Below, one piece after another: positions 14,267-21,404 of a stretch of DNA of 34,585 nt. Below the pieces are notes generated by a model, which did no database searches, was not told the origin of the DNA, and worked only from the letters and a program-made list of their open reading frames with translations. The position numbers were made by a program, and so were the translations under genes. Each line of letters starts with the position of its first letter. The first letter of the stretch is position 1. Source of the stretch: DAOTVC01 sp034437215 (GTDB lineage: Bacteria > Chloroflexota > Anaerolineae > B4-G1 > SLSP01). Where the stretch lies: NCBI GenBank assembly GCA_034437215.1, contig DAOTVC010000176.1, forward strand, positions 1 through 34,585. The letters run 5' to 3'.

Positions 14267-15708
14267 CAGTGGCAGCCCCGGTACCAGCGGCAGCGCTGCT
14301 CCTTGACGAGCTCGTCGGCCTTCTCGGGCCCCCAACTGCCGACCGCATACTCGACGGGCGTTCCCCGCTCCGTGAGCGGATCGATGAGCCCCCACGCCAG
14401 TTCGATCTCGTCGGCGCGGGCGAAGAGAGAGGCATCCCCCTGCATGGCGTCCAGGAGCAGGCGCTCGTAGGCTTCCGGCAGCGCCTTATCCCCGAAGTCC
14501 TCGCCGTAGTGGAACTCCATGTCGACGGGCGCCGCGTGCATCCCTGCCCCCGGCTGCTTCGTCTCAAAGTGGAAGTGAATGCTCTCGTCGGGTTGGATGC
14601 AGAGGGAGAGACGGTTGGGATTGAGGTCGACGTTTTCGGGAAAGAGCAGGTGGGGGACCCTCTGAAACTGCAGCGTGATCTCGGTGACCTTCTTCTCAAG
14701 CCCCTTCCCCGAGCGCAGGTAGAAGGGCACACCCTGCCAGCGCCAGTTGTCGATGGAGAGACGTAGAGCTGCGTAGGTGGGGGTCTGCGAGTCCTCGGGC
14801 ACCCCCTCCTCCTCGAGATAGCCCTCGTACTGCCCCAGCACCACGTCCTCCGGCTGGATGTCGCGCACGGCCCTCAGGATCTGCACCTTTTCGTCCCGCA
14901 GGAAGCGGGCGTTGAAGGCGGGCGGCGGCTCCATCGCCGTGAAGGTGAGCAGCTGGAGGAGGTGATTCTGGAACATGTCCCGCAGGACGCCGGAGCGGTT
15001 ATAGTATCCGGCCCGCCTCCCTACCGTCACGCTCTCGGCAACGGTGATCTGCACGTTGTCGACGTAGTTGCGATTCCACAGGGGCTCCCAGATGGCATTG
15101 GCGAAGCGGAAGGTCAGGATGTTCTGTACCGTCTCCTTGCCCAGATAGTGGTCGATACGGTAGACCTGCTCTTCGTCGAAGACCTCGTGAATGCGGGCAT
15201 TAAGCTTTTGAGCGCTGGAGAGATCGTGCCCGAAAGGCTTCTCGACGATGATCCGTCGCCAGCCCGTCCCACGATTCATCCCCGACTTACCCAGCTCTTC
15301 CACGATGTCCCCAAAGACCACCGGCGGTGTCGCCAAGTAGAAGAGGTAGTTCCCGCCCGTCCCGAACTCCTCGTCGATCGCCTCCAGCCGCTCCTTCAGA
15401 CGCCGGTAGGTCTCGGCATCGTCGTACTCCCCCTGCAGATAGGTGTGCCGCTCGGCGAAATCCGCCCAGCGCTGGCAGTGGTCGGGTTTGAGCCGCGCGT
15501 ACTCCTGGACCCCCTCGTGCAGCTGCTCGCGGAAGGATTCGTCGGTGTATTCACTGCGTGCTATGCCCAGGATGCGGGTCTCGGTCGGCAGCATCTCCTC
15601 GCAGGCCAGCGTATGCAATGCCGGCACCAGCTTGCGCTGCGTCAGATCGCCTGAGGCACCAAAGATCACGATGATGCTAGGATCGGCGTGCAACCTGTTC
15701 TCATTCAT
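14266..15708 (-). CDS. zwf: Glucose-6-phosphate 1-dehydrogenase
   Basis: 480 residues. It catalyses the first step of the oxidative pentose phosphate pathway, making NADPH. The nucleotide-binding motif is IFGASGDLTQRK (15-26); the substrate-binding motifs are EKPFGHD (156-162) and RIDHYLGKE (184-192), the last carrying the catalytic histidine. The ATG at 15708 follows GGGAGGG with good spacing; an 18-codon upstream extension lacks support. It forms an operon with pgl. No 6-phosphogluconate dehydrogenase or OpcA-type activator lies in the window. Confidence 0.96.
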   Translation of the reverse strand: MNENRLHADPSIIVIFGASGDLTQRKLVPALHTLACEEMLPTETRILGIARSEYTDESFREQLHEGVQEYARLKPDHCQRWADFAERHTYLQGEYDDAETYRRLKERLEAIDEEFGTGGNYLFYLATPPVVFGDIVEELGKSGMNRGTGWRRIIVEKPFGHDLSSAQKLNARIHEVFDEEQVYRIDHYLGKETVQNILTFRFANAIWEPLWNRNYVDNVQITVAESVTVGRRAGYYNRSGVLRDMFQNHLLQLLTFTAMEPPPAFNARFLRDEKVQILRAVRDIQPEDVVLGQYEGYLEEEGVPEDSQTPTYAALRLSIDNWRWQGVPFYLRSGKGLEKKVTEITLQFQRVPHLLFPENVDLNPNRLSLCIQPDESIHFHFETKQPGAGMHAAPVDMEFHYGEDFGDKALPEAYERLLLDAMQGDASLFARADEIELAWGLIDPLTERGTPVEYAVGSWGPEKADELVKEQRCRWYRGCH

Positions 15709-15780
15709 GGATCCCTCCCGAGGATAGGTGGTCCGAGAGAGTCTCTCACCACCGGATAACAATAGAAAAGTTCCCCCTCT

Positions 15781-15809
15781 ACTTTACTCCTCAAGAGGGG
15801 AACGGTCAA
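15781..15809 (-). promoter_or_regulatory. Promoter of zwf-pgl
   Basis: Minus strand: TTGACC (15809-15804), 17-bp spacer, TAAAGT (15786-15781). The leader before the zwf start is about 65 bases. Confidence 0.5.
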
Positions 15810-15856
15810 ATAATTCGACAAACCGTGACCGGCTGACCTCCGTCCCGAACAAAATA

Positions 15857-15890
15857 TACCCGAAGTTATATCCGAGCTCTGTATCGGGTA
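15857..15890. promoter_or_regulatory. Inverted repeat, possible operator between zwf and the M1 peptidase gene
   Basis: TACCCGA (15857-15863) and TCGGGTA (15884-15890) are perfect inverted copies in the divergent intergenic region. A TTGACC lies at 15893-15898, and TATAAG occurs near 15928-15933 without a well-placed -35. The repeat could be a regulator site for either gene; no regulator gene is adjacent. Confidence 0.25.
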
Positions 15891-15991
15891 CATTGACCAA
15901 CTGCCCAGTAAGATGGTAAGCTGACAGTATAAGACATTCAGTCAGGGGCAGCGGAACGTTGTCCCCGACATAAGAAATGAGGAAAGAAGAG

Positions 15992-17563
15992 ATGAACAGA
16001 GAAGAGAGCCAGCGCGGGAGCACGCTCTATCGACGGTTGCTGTTGGTAGGAAGTGTCCTCGTGCTCTTCCTACTGCTGATTACCCGGGTCTCCTGTCCGA
16101 CCACCCCAGCTACGCAGGCACGTGTTCCCCCTCAACCGGTCCAGGGGGCGAGGAGTGCAGAGCCTGACTATATCACCCGCCAGACAGCAGCGATGCGCCC
16201 GGGCTTCGGGGACGATCTGGCGCTGGTGGAGCGGGCGCCCTACTACACCCTCGCTGCCAACGTCAATCCTGAGGAGGGGATCGTGGATGGGCAGATGTCG
16301 GTGCTCTACACCAACCGGACGGGAGGGGCGCTCTCCGAGGTGCTCTTCCGCCTCTATCCCAACGCCGACACCATCTACGGGGGTGGCTCCCTCACCGTTC
16401 AGGAGGTCACCCAGGAGGGTGAGAATCTGGAGACCCGCTCGACCCAGGGAGGGACAACGCTGGAGGTTGTCCTCGCCCAGCCCCTCGCCGCCGGGGAGCA
16501 GACCACCCTCAACCTCACCTTCGTGGCGGAGGTACCCTACCGCTCGGGACAGGGCTACGGCATCTACAACCGCACCTCGAACCTCATCACGCTCGCCGGC
16601 TGGTATCCCGTCCTGGCAAGGCACGCCGGGGGCTGGCAGACGCCGGACGTGCCCCTGGTGGGAGACGCCCTCCTGGCGGAGACGAGCCTCTACGAAGTGG
16701 ATCTCACCGTACCCGCAGGCTACCAGGTCGTGGCTACGGGCGTTGTGCAGGAGCAGGAGGAGAACACCGCAGAGGGGCTGGTGACCTGGCGCATGGTCAG
16801 CGGACCGGCCCGCGAGTTCAGCGTCGCCATCAGCGACCGCTTCGAGACGCTGGAGACCGAGGTCGCCGGCGTCACTGTGCGCGTCCACACCCTACCGGCC
16901 GGCAGCGCGGTCACGACGGGCGAGGAGGCCCTCGAACTCGCCGCACACGTCTTCGAGGTCTACAGCCGGCGCTTCGGCGCCTACCCCTACACCGAGGTCG
17001 ACGTCGTGGATGCCCCGGTGAACATCGGAGGCTACGAATTCCCCGGCATGGTCTTCATGGAGCACGCGCAGCGTGTGAGCGGCTCCTACGCCAACTACCA
17101 GTACCTGCTGGCCCACGAGCTGGCCCACCAATGGTGGTACGGGCTCGTGGGCAGCCACACCGTCCAGGAGCCCTGGTTGGACGAGTCTCTGGCAACCTAC
17201 GCCATCGCCATCTTCCGCGAGAGTGAGGACGCCTACGGATCGGGCGAGAACCTGGTCGGCCACTGGCGGAGCCGGTACGGCAACCGCAGGGCGAGCGAGC
17301 CGCCGGTCGACAGCAGCGCCCTGGACTTCCGCGGGTGGGGCAGCTACCGGCAGACCGTCTACATCCACGGGGCCCTCTTCCTGCACGAACTCCGGCAGGA
17401 ACTGGGCGACGAGGCCTTCTTCGCCCTCCTCCAGCGCCACCTCGCCGACCATCGTTACGACGTGGCGACTACCGAATCCTTCCTGGATCTCGCCGAGGAG
17501 AGTGCCGGTCGTGAGCTGGATACCCTCTACGACAAGTGGTTCGGCTCCCCCTCGAACAACTAG
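15992..17563 (+). CDS. Membrane-anchored M1 family metallopeptidase
   Basis: 523 residues. The N-terminal hydrophobic helix (about 14-32) is a signal or anchor. It is not a clean lipobox, because Arg stands at -3 before the Cys. An aminopeptidase N-like beta domain (about 80-290) precedes the zinc peptidase domain: HELAH (375-379) and E398 in WLDESLATY form the HEXXH-18-E zinc site. IGGYEFPGMVFME (345-357) stands where the GAMEN exopeptidase motif is found, so it is altered. Y457 in VYIHGALFLHELR is the likely transition-state tyrosine. The protein lacks the long C-terminal helical domain of classical ERAP/PepN enzymes. The ATG at 15992 is preceded by AGGA; an ATG at 15977 lacks a ribosome-binding site. 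Confidence 0.88.
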   Translation: MNREESQRGSTLYRRLLLVGSVLVLFLLLITRVSCPTTPATQARVPPQPVQGARSAEPDYITRQTAAMRPGFGDDLALVERAPYYTLAANVNPEEGIVDGQMSVLYTNRTGGALSEVLFRLYPNADTIYGGGSLTVQEVTQEGENLETRSTQGGTTLEVVLAQPLAAGEQTTLNLTFVAEVPYRSGQGYGIYNRTSNLITLAGWYPVLARHAGGWQTPDVPLVGDALLAETSLYEVDLTVPAGYQVVATGVVQEQEENTAEGLVTWRMVSGPAREFSVAISDRFETLETEVAGVTVRVHTLPAGSAVTTGEEALELAAHVFEVYSRRFGAYPYTEVDVVDAPVNIGGYEFPGMVFMEHAQRVSGSYANYQYLLAHELAHQWWYGLVGSHTVQEPWLDESLATYAIAIFRESEDAYGSGENLVGHWRSRYGNRRASEPPVDSSALDFRGWGSYRQTVYIHGALFLHELRQELGDEAFFALLQRHLADHRYDVATTESFLDLAEESAGRELDTLYDKWFGSPSNN

Positions 17564-17569
17564 AGCCGC

Positions 17570-17609
17570 CGGCCCTCCCTAACGCTCCGAGCGGAGCACC
17601 GGAGGGCCG
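17570..17609. terminator. Bidirectional terminator-like compound hairpin
   Basis: CGGCCCTCC (17570-17578) pairs with GGAGGGCCG (17601-17609). Inside, GCTCC pairs with GGAGC around a GAGC loop (17584-17597). It lies between the convergent M1 and permease-fusion genes and overlaps the last codons of the latter. Confidence 0.5.
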
Positions 17610-20600
17610 ACGACGTCCAGGATCACCGACTGCTCCAGTCGCTCCTCCAGTTCCTCTGCGAGACGATTGACCTCCTCCTGATCGAGGGCATCGGGCAGGT
17701 GCACGGTGGCGACGATCAGCAGATCGTTCCGCTGAATCTGGTACTCGAAGCCCATCAGGCTGCCCCCCCGCCGGAGCATCTGCTCCGAGAGCACCTCCTG
17801 GATCGTCTGCCGCCGCAGCGTATCCTGCATGACACCGCCCAGGAGCACCACCAAGGGCAGGGCCAGGACCAGCACGAGGAGCCCAACCCCGATCACCCGG
17901 CGCCACAGACGCTGCTGACTCCGTCCCGGCTGCCAGGTCTTGGGTCGCACGCCTAGGACGAGGAAGACGAGCACCCCGGCCAGGCTGATGCTGGCGAGGT
18001 TGGTGAGAAAGAGTAAGAAGGCACCGCCGACGATTGCCGGTTCCCCGAAAGAGAAGCCCAGCCCGACGACACAGAGGGGGGGCATCAGTGCAGCGGCGAT
18101 GGCCACGCCCGGCAGTGCAGCGCTGACCTCTTTACGGGCGAGAGCGTAGGCTCCTGCCATCCCCGAGACCACGGCAACGATGAGATCGAGGAGCGTGGGT
18201 TGGGTACGCCCCAGGATCTCGTCGGTCAGCGCCTGGAAGGGAGAGAGGAAACCGGTCAGGGCCGCGAGGATAATGGCAAACGCGACCCCCTTGAAGACCG
18301 CCTCTGTGGAGAAGCGGATCAGCCGGACGTCCCCCAACACCATGCCCAGCGAGAAGGCCAGAATGGGTGACATCAAGGGGGCCACGAGCATTGCACCGAT
18401 GACCACGACGCCGCTGTCCAATAACAGCCCCAGAGTAGCAATAATGCAGGAGAGGGTAATGAGCACAAAGTAACTGGTGCCTGGACGGGCCCCCTCGCCC
18501 ATGGCCTCACGCAGATCTAACTGCTCCTCCACGTTGAGTCGGGGGAGCAGACTCATCACGCTCCGCGTCAGCTTACGCCCCCAGGACTCCACCCGAGCGG
18601 GAAAATGTCGCGCGATGACCGCTGTCCGCGGCACACGCGTAGCAATCTGTTGGGGAATGCTGCCGAAGACAAACTGATCGAACAACCCCTCCTCCGATGC
18701 ACCTAACAGCACCAGATCGTACCCCTCCGCCTCCTGCAAGACCCCCTCGACGACGCTCTCAGCAACGACGACCTTCTGCTGAGGAGGCCGATGAAAGTCC
18801 AAGTCCTCCAACGTGTGGGCGATGCGCCGGCGATTCTCCTGCATCTGTTCGGGAGTCGCGCGCCCCAACTGCACCATGCTCGTGGTCACCTCTGCCTGAT
18901 ACACCCTGGAGAGGAGAGCGGCCAGGCGTGCAGCAATCGGTGCACGGGGACCACCGGCAGTAGGAACCAGAATACGCTTCACCTCCTCCCAGGCCTGTCC
19001 CTTAGCGACGACCACATCACAGGTAGCGGCATCGACAACGGCGTCGATAACCGGCCCCATGGAAGCCCCCAAGGAGCGCGTATAGCCCTTCCAGCCCAGA
19101 AGGACAAGTGCCACCTCCTCCTCACGGGCCGCATCGAGGATCCCCGCGGGCACACTGCGCGCCACCCAGGTCAGCAGCCTATAGATCCCGCCTTGTTCCC
19201 GGACCTCTGCCAGTGGAGATCGCAGAGCAGTCCAATCTCGCAGCACCTGCCGGTATCCCTCCTCCAACGGAACCTGAGGAGGCACAACGACTACCCGTAG
19301 AGCTATGACCACGCCGTCGTGCTGGTGAGCCAGAACGTTCGCAAGCCTTAGTAAGGCTTTGGCCGTCCTTGGATTCGCGAGGGGCACGAGAATGCGATAC
19401 CCCTGCGGTAAGTCCTTCACAAACTCATCCGGAGCGCTCCCTCTGTCGGCCTGTTCCCGTGAGCTACGGCCATAAAGTCGGTAGAGCAGATATCCTCCTC
19501 CCAGATACGCAAGCGCCGGCAGAAGGTGTACGGGCCTCCACAGAAGCAAGAGCAGGAGGTCAAGCGCAACGGCACCGCCTGAGAGCCAGAGCGAACGGTG
19601 CGCGGTGGCAGAGGCGGACCGGAGGTAGCGAAAGAGGGCGACGTTTCCTCCCAGAAGGACCAGGAGGTAGAGCAGGCTGGCAAAGGCAGCCAGGTACTCT
19701 CCAGAAAAGAGAGTCAGGGGGAGAACCAGCAAGGTGACAACGACGATAAGCAGTACCGGGGTTTTAAAATCCCGGTGGATCTGCCCCAGCGCCTGGGGTA
19801 GAGAGCCGTCGGCGCTCAACTGGTAGATCTGGCGCATAAGGACCAGCAGCACCTCATCAAGGGACAGCGCCATGGCCCCGGCACCCAGGGCAAGCAGCAG
19901 CGGACGACCGACGCCCCCCAGAACGTCCGCTCCGAGTAGAGCCAGAGGAAGCCGGGAGCCGGCCAAGCGCTCGACTCCGAGAACACCAATCGCCAGAGCG
20001 AGGATCAGGGCGCCTGCAGCGGCGGTAGCGAGATGGAGGCCTAGCAGGTCTCGGACGATATTCCGCTCACCAGGAGAAATCTCCCCCTGAAAACTGGCGG
20101 TAATCTCTGCGCCGGCAGAGACGAAGAGCAAGAGGGTTAGGGCCGCGGCTTCATTCTGGCGAGGCACGCGAAAGTGTGCAAACTCCACCTGGGAGCCGCC
20201 GCCCACTGCAAGACCCAGCAACAGGATCGCGATCAACACGAGGAAGAGGTCTCCGCCGCGACTCCGCGTTCCCAGAAGATGACCGACGACCAGCAGCAGG
20301 ATCAACCCCATCGCCCAGGGCCAGGTAGGCAAGCTCAGCCGGAGATGATCCCGCAACAATGTGACCACTTGCAGCGCAAAACCTCGAGCCAGGAGAGCAG
20401 CAGCCAGCAGGAAGACCAGGCTGAGGAGCCAACCCGTGAGAAAGGAGAGCCGGCCGCCGGCAAGCGCACGGGTCTGGGCATAGATGCCGCCGGTACATGC
20501 ACTCCTACGTGCCCGCACTACAGAACTCACCAGATTGACGAAGATCAACAGTGCGGAGAGGAGGTAGACCAAAGGAGCCCGAGAGCCCGCATCGGCAACG

Positions 20601-20725
20601 AGCTCTCCCAGGAGCACAAAGAGAGGCAAGAACAGGGTCATGCCTAAACCGCGACTTACTGCCTGCCACGCCTTCAAATTGCGGCTGAGGCGCACCCGGC
20701 CCGAAGACTTTCCACCCTGCGCCAT
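17579..20725 (-). CDS. Three-part fusion: APC-type permease, two universal stress protein domains, DUF389 membrane domain
   Basis: 1048 residues. Residues 25-420 look like an amino acid/polyamine/organocation-type permease with about 12 hydrophobic segments and TGGIYAQTR (78-86). Residues about 442-577 and 582-707 are two universal stress protein (USP) domains: the first begins YRILVPLANPRTAKALL and ends CDVVVAK; the second begins RILVPTAGGPRAPIAARLA and has YDLVLLGASEEGLFDQFVFGS before TAVIARH. Residues about 735-925 are a DUF389 (TIGR00341-type) domain with GAMLVAPLMSPILAFSLG (777-794) and AAALMPPLCVVGLG. A final extracytoplasmic-type tail follows. Permease-USP and USP-DUF389 combinations exist; all three together is unusual. 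USP domains usually bind nucleotides and could gate transport. The substrate is unknown. GAGGGGGGAG precedes the ATG. Confidence 0.85.
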   Translation of the reverse strand: MAQGGKSSGRVRLSRNLKAWQAVSRGLGMTLFLPLFVLLGELVADAGSRAPLVYLLSALLIFVNLVSSVVRARRSACTGGIYAQTRALAGGRLSFLTGWLLSLVFLLAAALLARGFALQVVTLLRDHLRLSLPTWPWAMGLILLLVVGHLLGTRSRGGDLFLVLIAILLLGLAVGGGSQVEFAHFRVPRQNEAAALTLLLFVSAGAEITASFQGEISPGERNIVRDLLGLHLATAAAGALILALAIGVLGVERLAGSRLPLALLGADVLGGVGRPLLLALGAGAMALSLDEVLLVLMRQIYQLSADGSLPQALGQIHRDFKTPVLLIVVVTLLVLPLTLFSGEYLAAFASLLYLLVLLGGNVALFRYLRSASATAHRSLWLSGGAVALDLLLLLLWRPVHLLPALAYLGGGYLLYRLYGRSSREQADRGSAPDEFVKDLPQGYRILVPLANPRTAKALLRLANVLAHQHDGVVIALRVVVVPPQVPLEEGYRQVLRDWTALRSPLAEVREQGGIYRLLTWVARSVPAGILDAAREEEVALVLLGWKGYTRSLGASMGPVIDAVVDAATCDVVVAKGQAWEEVKRILVPTAGGPRAPIAARLAALLSRVYQAEVTTSMVQLGRATPEQMQENRRRIAHTLEDLDFHRPPQQKVVVAESVVEGVLQEAEGYDLVLLGASEEGLFDQFVFGSIPQQIATRVPRTAVIARHFPARVESWGRKLTRSVMSLLPRLNVEEQLDLREAMGEGARPGTSYFVLITLSCIIATLGLLLDSGVVVIGAMLVAPLMSPILAFSLGMVLGDVRLIRFSTEAVFKGVAFAIILAALTGFLSPFQALTDEILGRTQPTLLDLIVAVVSGMAGAYALARKEVSAALPGVAIAAALMPPLCVVGLGFSFGEPAIVGGAFLLFLTNLASISLAGVLVFLVLGVRPKTWQPGRSQQRLWRRVIGVGLLVLVLALPLVVLLGGVMQDTLRRQTIQEVLSEQMLRRGGSLMGFEYQIQRNDLLIVATVHLPDALDQEEVNRLAEELEERLEQSVILDVVGPPVLRSER

Positions 20726-20796
20726 CTCCCCCCTCTCTGCTATCAGGGACCTATTTCAAGGTCGTGTCCGATCCAAGGTCAGCAAGGGCAAATACA

Positions 20797-20825
20797 ATTA
20801 TACCCGTGGCGTGAAGACGAAACAA
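20797..20825 (-). promoter_or_regulatory. Promoter of the permease-USP-DUF389 gene
   Basis: Minus strand: TTGTTT (20825-20820), 17-bp spacer, perfect -10 TATAAT (20802-20797). The leader is about 65 bases. Confidence 0.6.
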
Positions 20826-20891
20826 CCGCGGGGCTGGTTCAGAGGTGGGTTGCTGCTTTCGGGTGGGTCCAGGCTGAACTACGCGACAGCT

Positions 20892-21033
20892 GAGCCGTCC
20901 CTAACTGCACGCACGAACGAAGAGAGGGAGCCCCGGCTACAACTCGGAGGGAGTTTCTGCGTATTAGAGAGTGGGTGTTGGCGACGGCTCCATCCCGGCA
21001 TCGAGCGGGGACCGCAAAGGGCGGTCCCCGCTC
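20892..21033 (+). other. Possible structured RNA ending in a strong hairpin
   Basis: GAGCCGTC (20892-20899) is perfectly complementary to GACGGCTC (20983-20990) and would close a domain of about 100 bases. Inside is AACTC/GAGTT (20941-20955). Twelve bases downstream stands a 13-bp perfect hairpin, GAGCGGGGACCGC (21003-21015) with 21021-21033, followed by TTGG, which is weak as a T-run. Upstream, TTCAG...CTGAA may pair as well (about 20840-20876). No open frame here is convincing, and no riboswitch, SRP, 6S or RNase P signature was recognised. Strand is inferred from the position of the hairpin. Confidence 0.3.
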
Positions 21034-21093
21034 TTGGTTGAATCAGTCTAACGGGGTGGGGCGGGTGTGCTGGAAGCGCGCCTGCCGGGGAAC

Positions 21094-21115
21094 AAAAAAG
21101 GGCCGCACTGCGGCC
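21094..21115 (-). terminator. Intrinsic terminator of tRNA-Lys
   Basis: GGCCGC and GCGGCC (21101-21106 and 21110-21115) form a perfect stem with a 3-base loop, followed on the minus strand by one C and six T residues. Confidence 0.85.
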
Positions 21116-21140
21116 GGCGGCTCGCAGACGACCCTATCCT

Positions 21141-21216
21141 TGGTGACCCGCGCAGGACTCGAACCTGCAACAAAGGGCTTAAGAGGCCCCTGCTCTGCCA
21201 ATTGAGCTAGCGGGCC
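21141..21216 (-). tRNA. tRNA-Lys, anticodon CTT
   Basis: A 76-base tRNA including an encoded CCA. Acceptor stem GGCCCGC/GCGGGTC (one G-T pair), D stem GCTC/GAGC, anticodon stem GGGGC/GCCCT (one G-T pair) with loop CTCTTAA giving anticodon CTT, and T stem GCAGG/CCTGC with loop TTCGAGT. It reads AAG codons. Confidence 0.95.
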
Positions 21217-21238
21217 ACAGGCCACTCAAAGCCTGGCT

Positions 21239-21266
21239 ATCATACCATAATTGCGGGATTTGACAA
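21239..21266 (-). promoter_or_regulatory. Promoter of tRNA-Lys
   Basis: Minus strand: TTGTCA (21266-21261), 16-bp spacer, TATGAT (21244-21239). The tRNA starts about 23 bases downstream of the -10. Confidence 0.65.
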
Positions 21267-21288
21267 GGGAACCGTTCTAGACCATCAT
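21260..21288 (+). promoter_or_regulatory. Possible promoter of the histidine-kinase operon
   Basis: A consensus -35 TTGACA (21260-21265), 17-bp spacer and a weaker -10 CATCAT (21283-21288). Its -35 overlaps the -35 of the tRNA promoter on the other strand. A leader of about 110 bases contains the imperfect tandem ACGTCGAGGA/ACGTCGAGAG near 21324 and a hairpin (ACTTCAGCC 21344-21352 with 21365-21373). Confidence 0.4.
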
Positions 21289-21404
21289 CATAGTGAGCCG
21301 ATGTTGAAGATAGCGCTACACCACGTCGAGGAACGTCGAGAGGACTTCAGCCTGCCCCGTGTCGGGCTGAAGTTCGTCGCGCTGAGGAGGCACCAGAGCC
21401 GCTG

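Noticed and set aside
15977..15991. Earlier ATG for the M1 peptidase
   Set aside because: No ribosome-binding site precedes it, whereas the ATG at 15992 has AGGA at suitable spacing.
20840..20900. Possible SRP RNA or T-box in the gap upstream of the permease fusion
   Set aside because: The conserved SRP GGAAGCAGC-type core and the T-box GGTGGNACCGCG sequence are both absent.
20640..21041. Plus-strand frame of 133 codons upstream of tRNA-Lys
   Set aside because: It overlaps the permease start and promoter and the hairpin at 21003-21033, and its composition is not protein-like.
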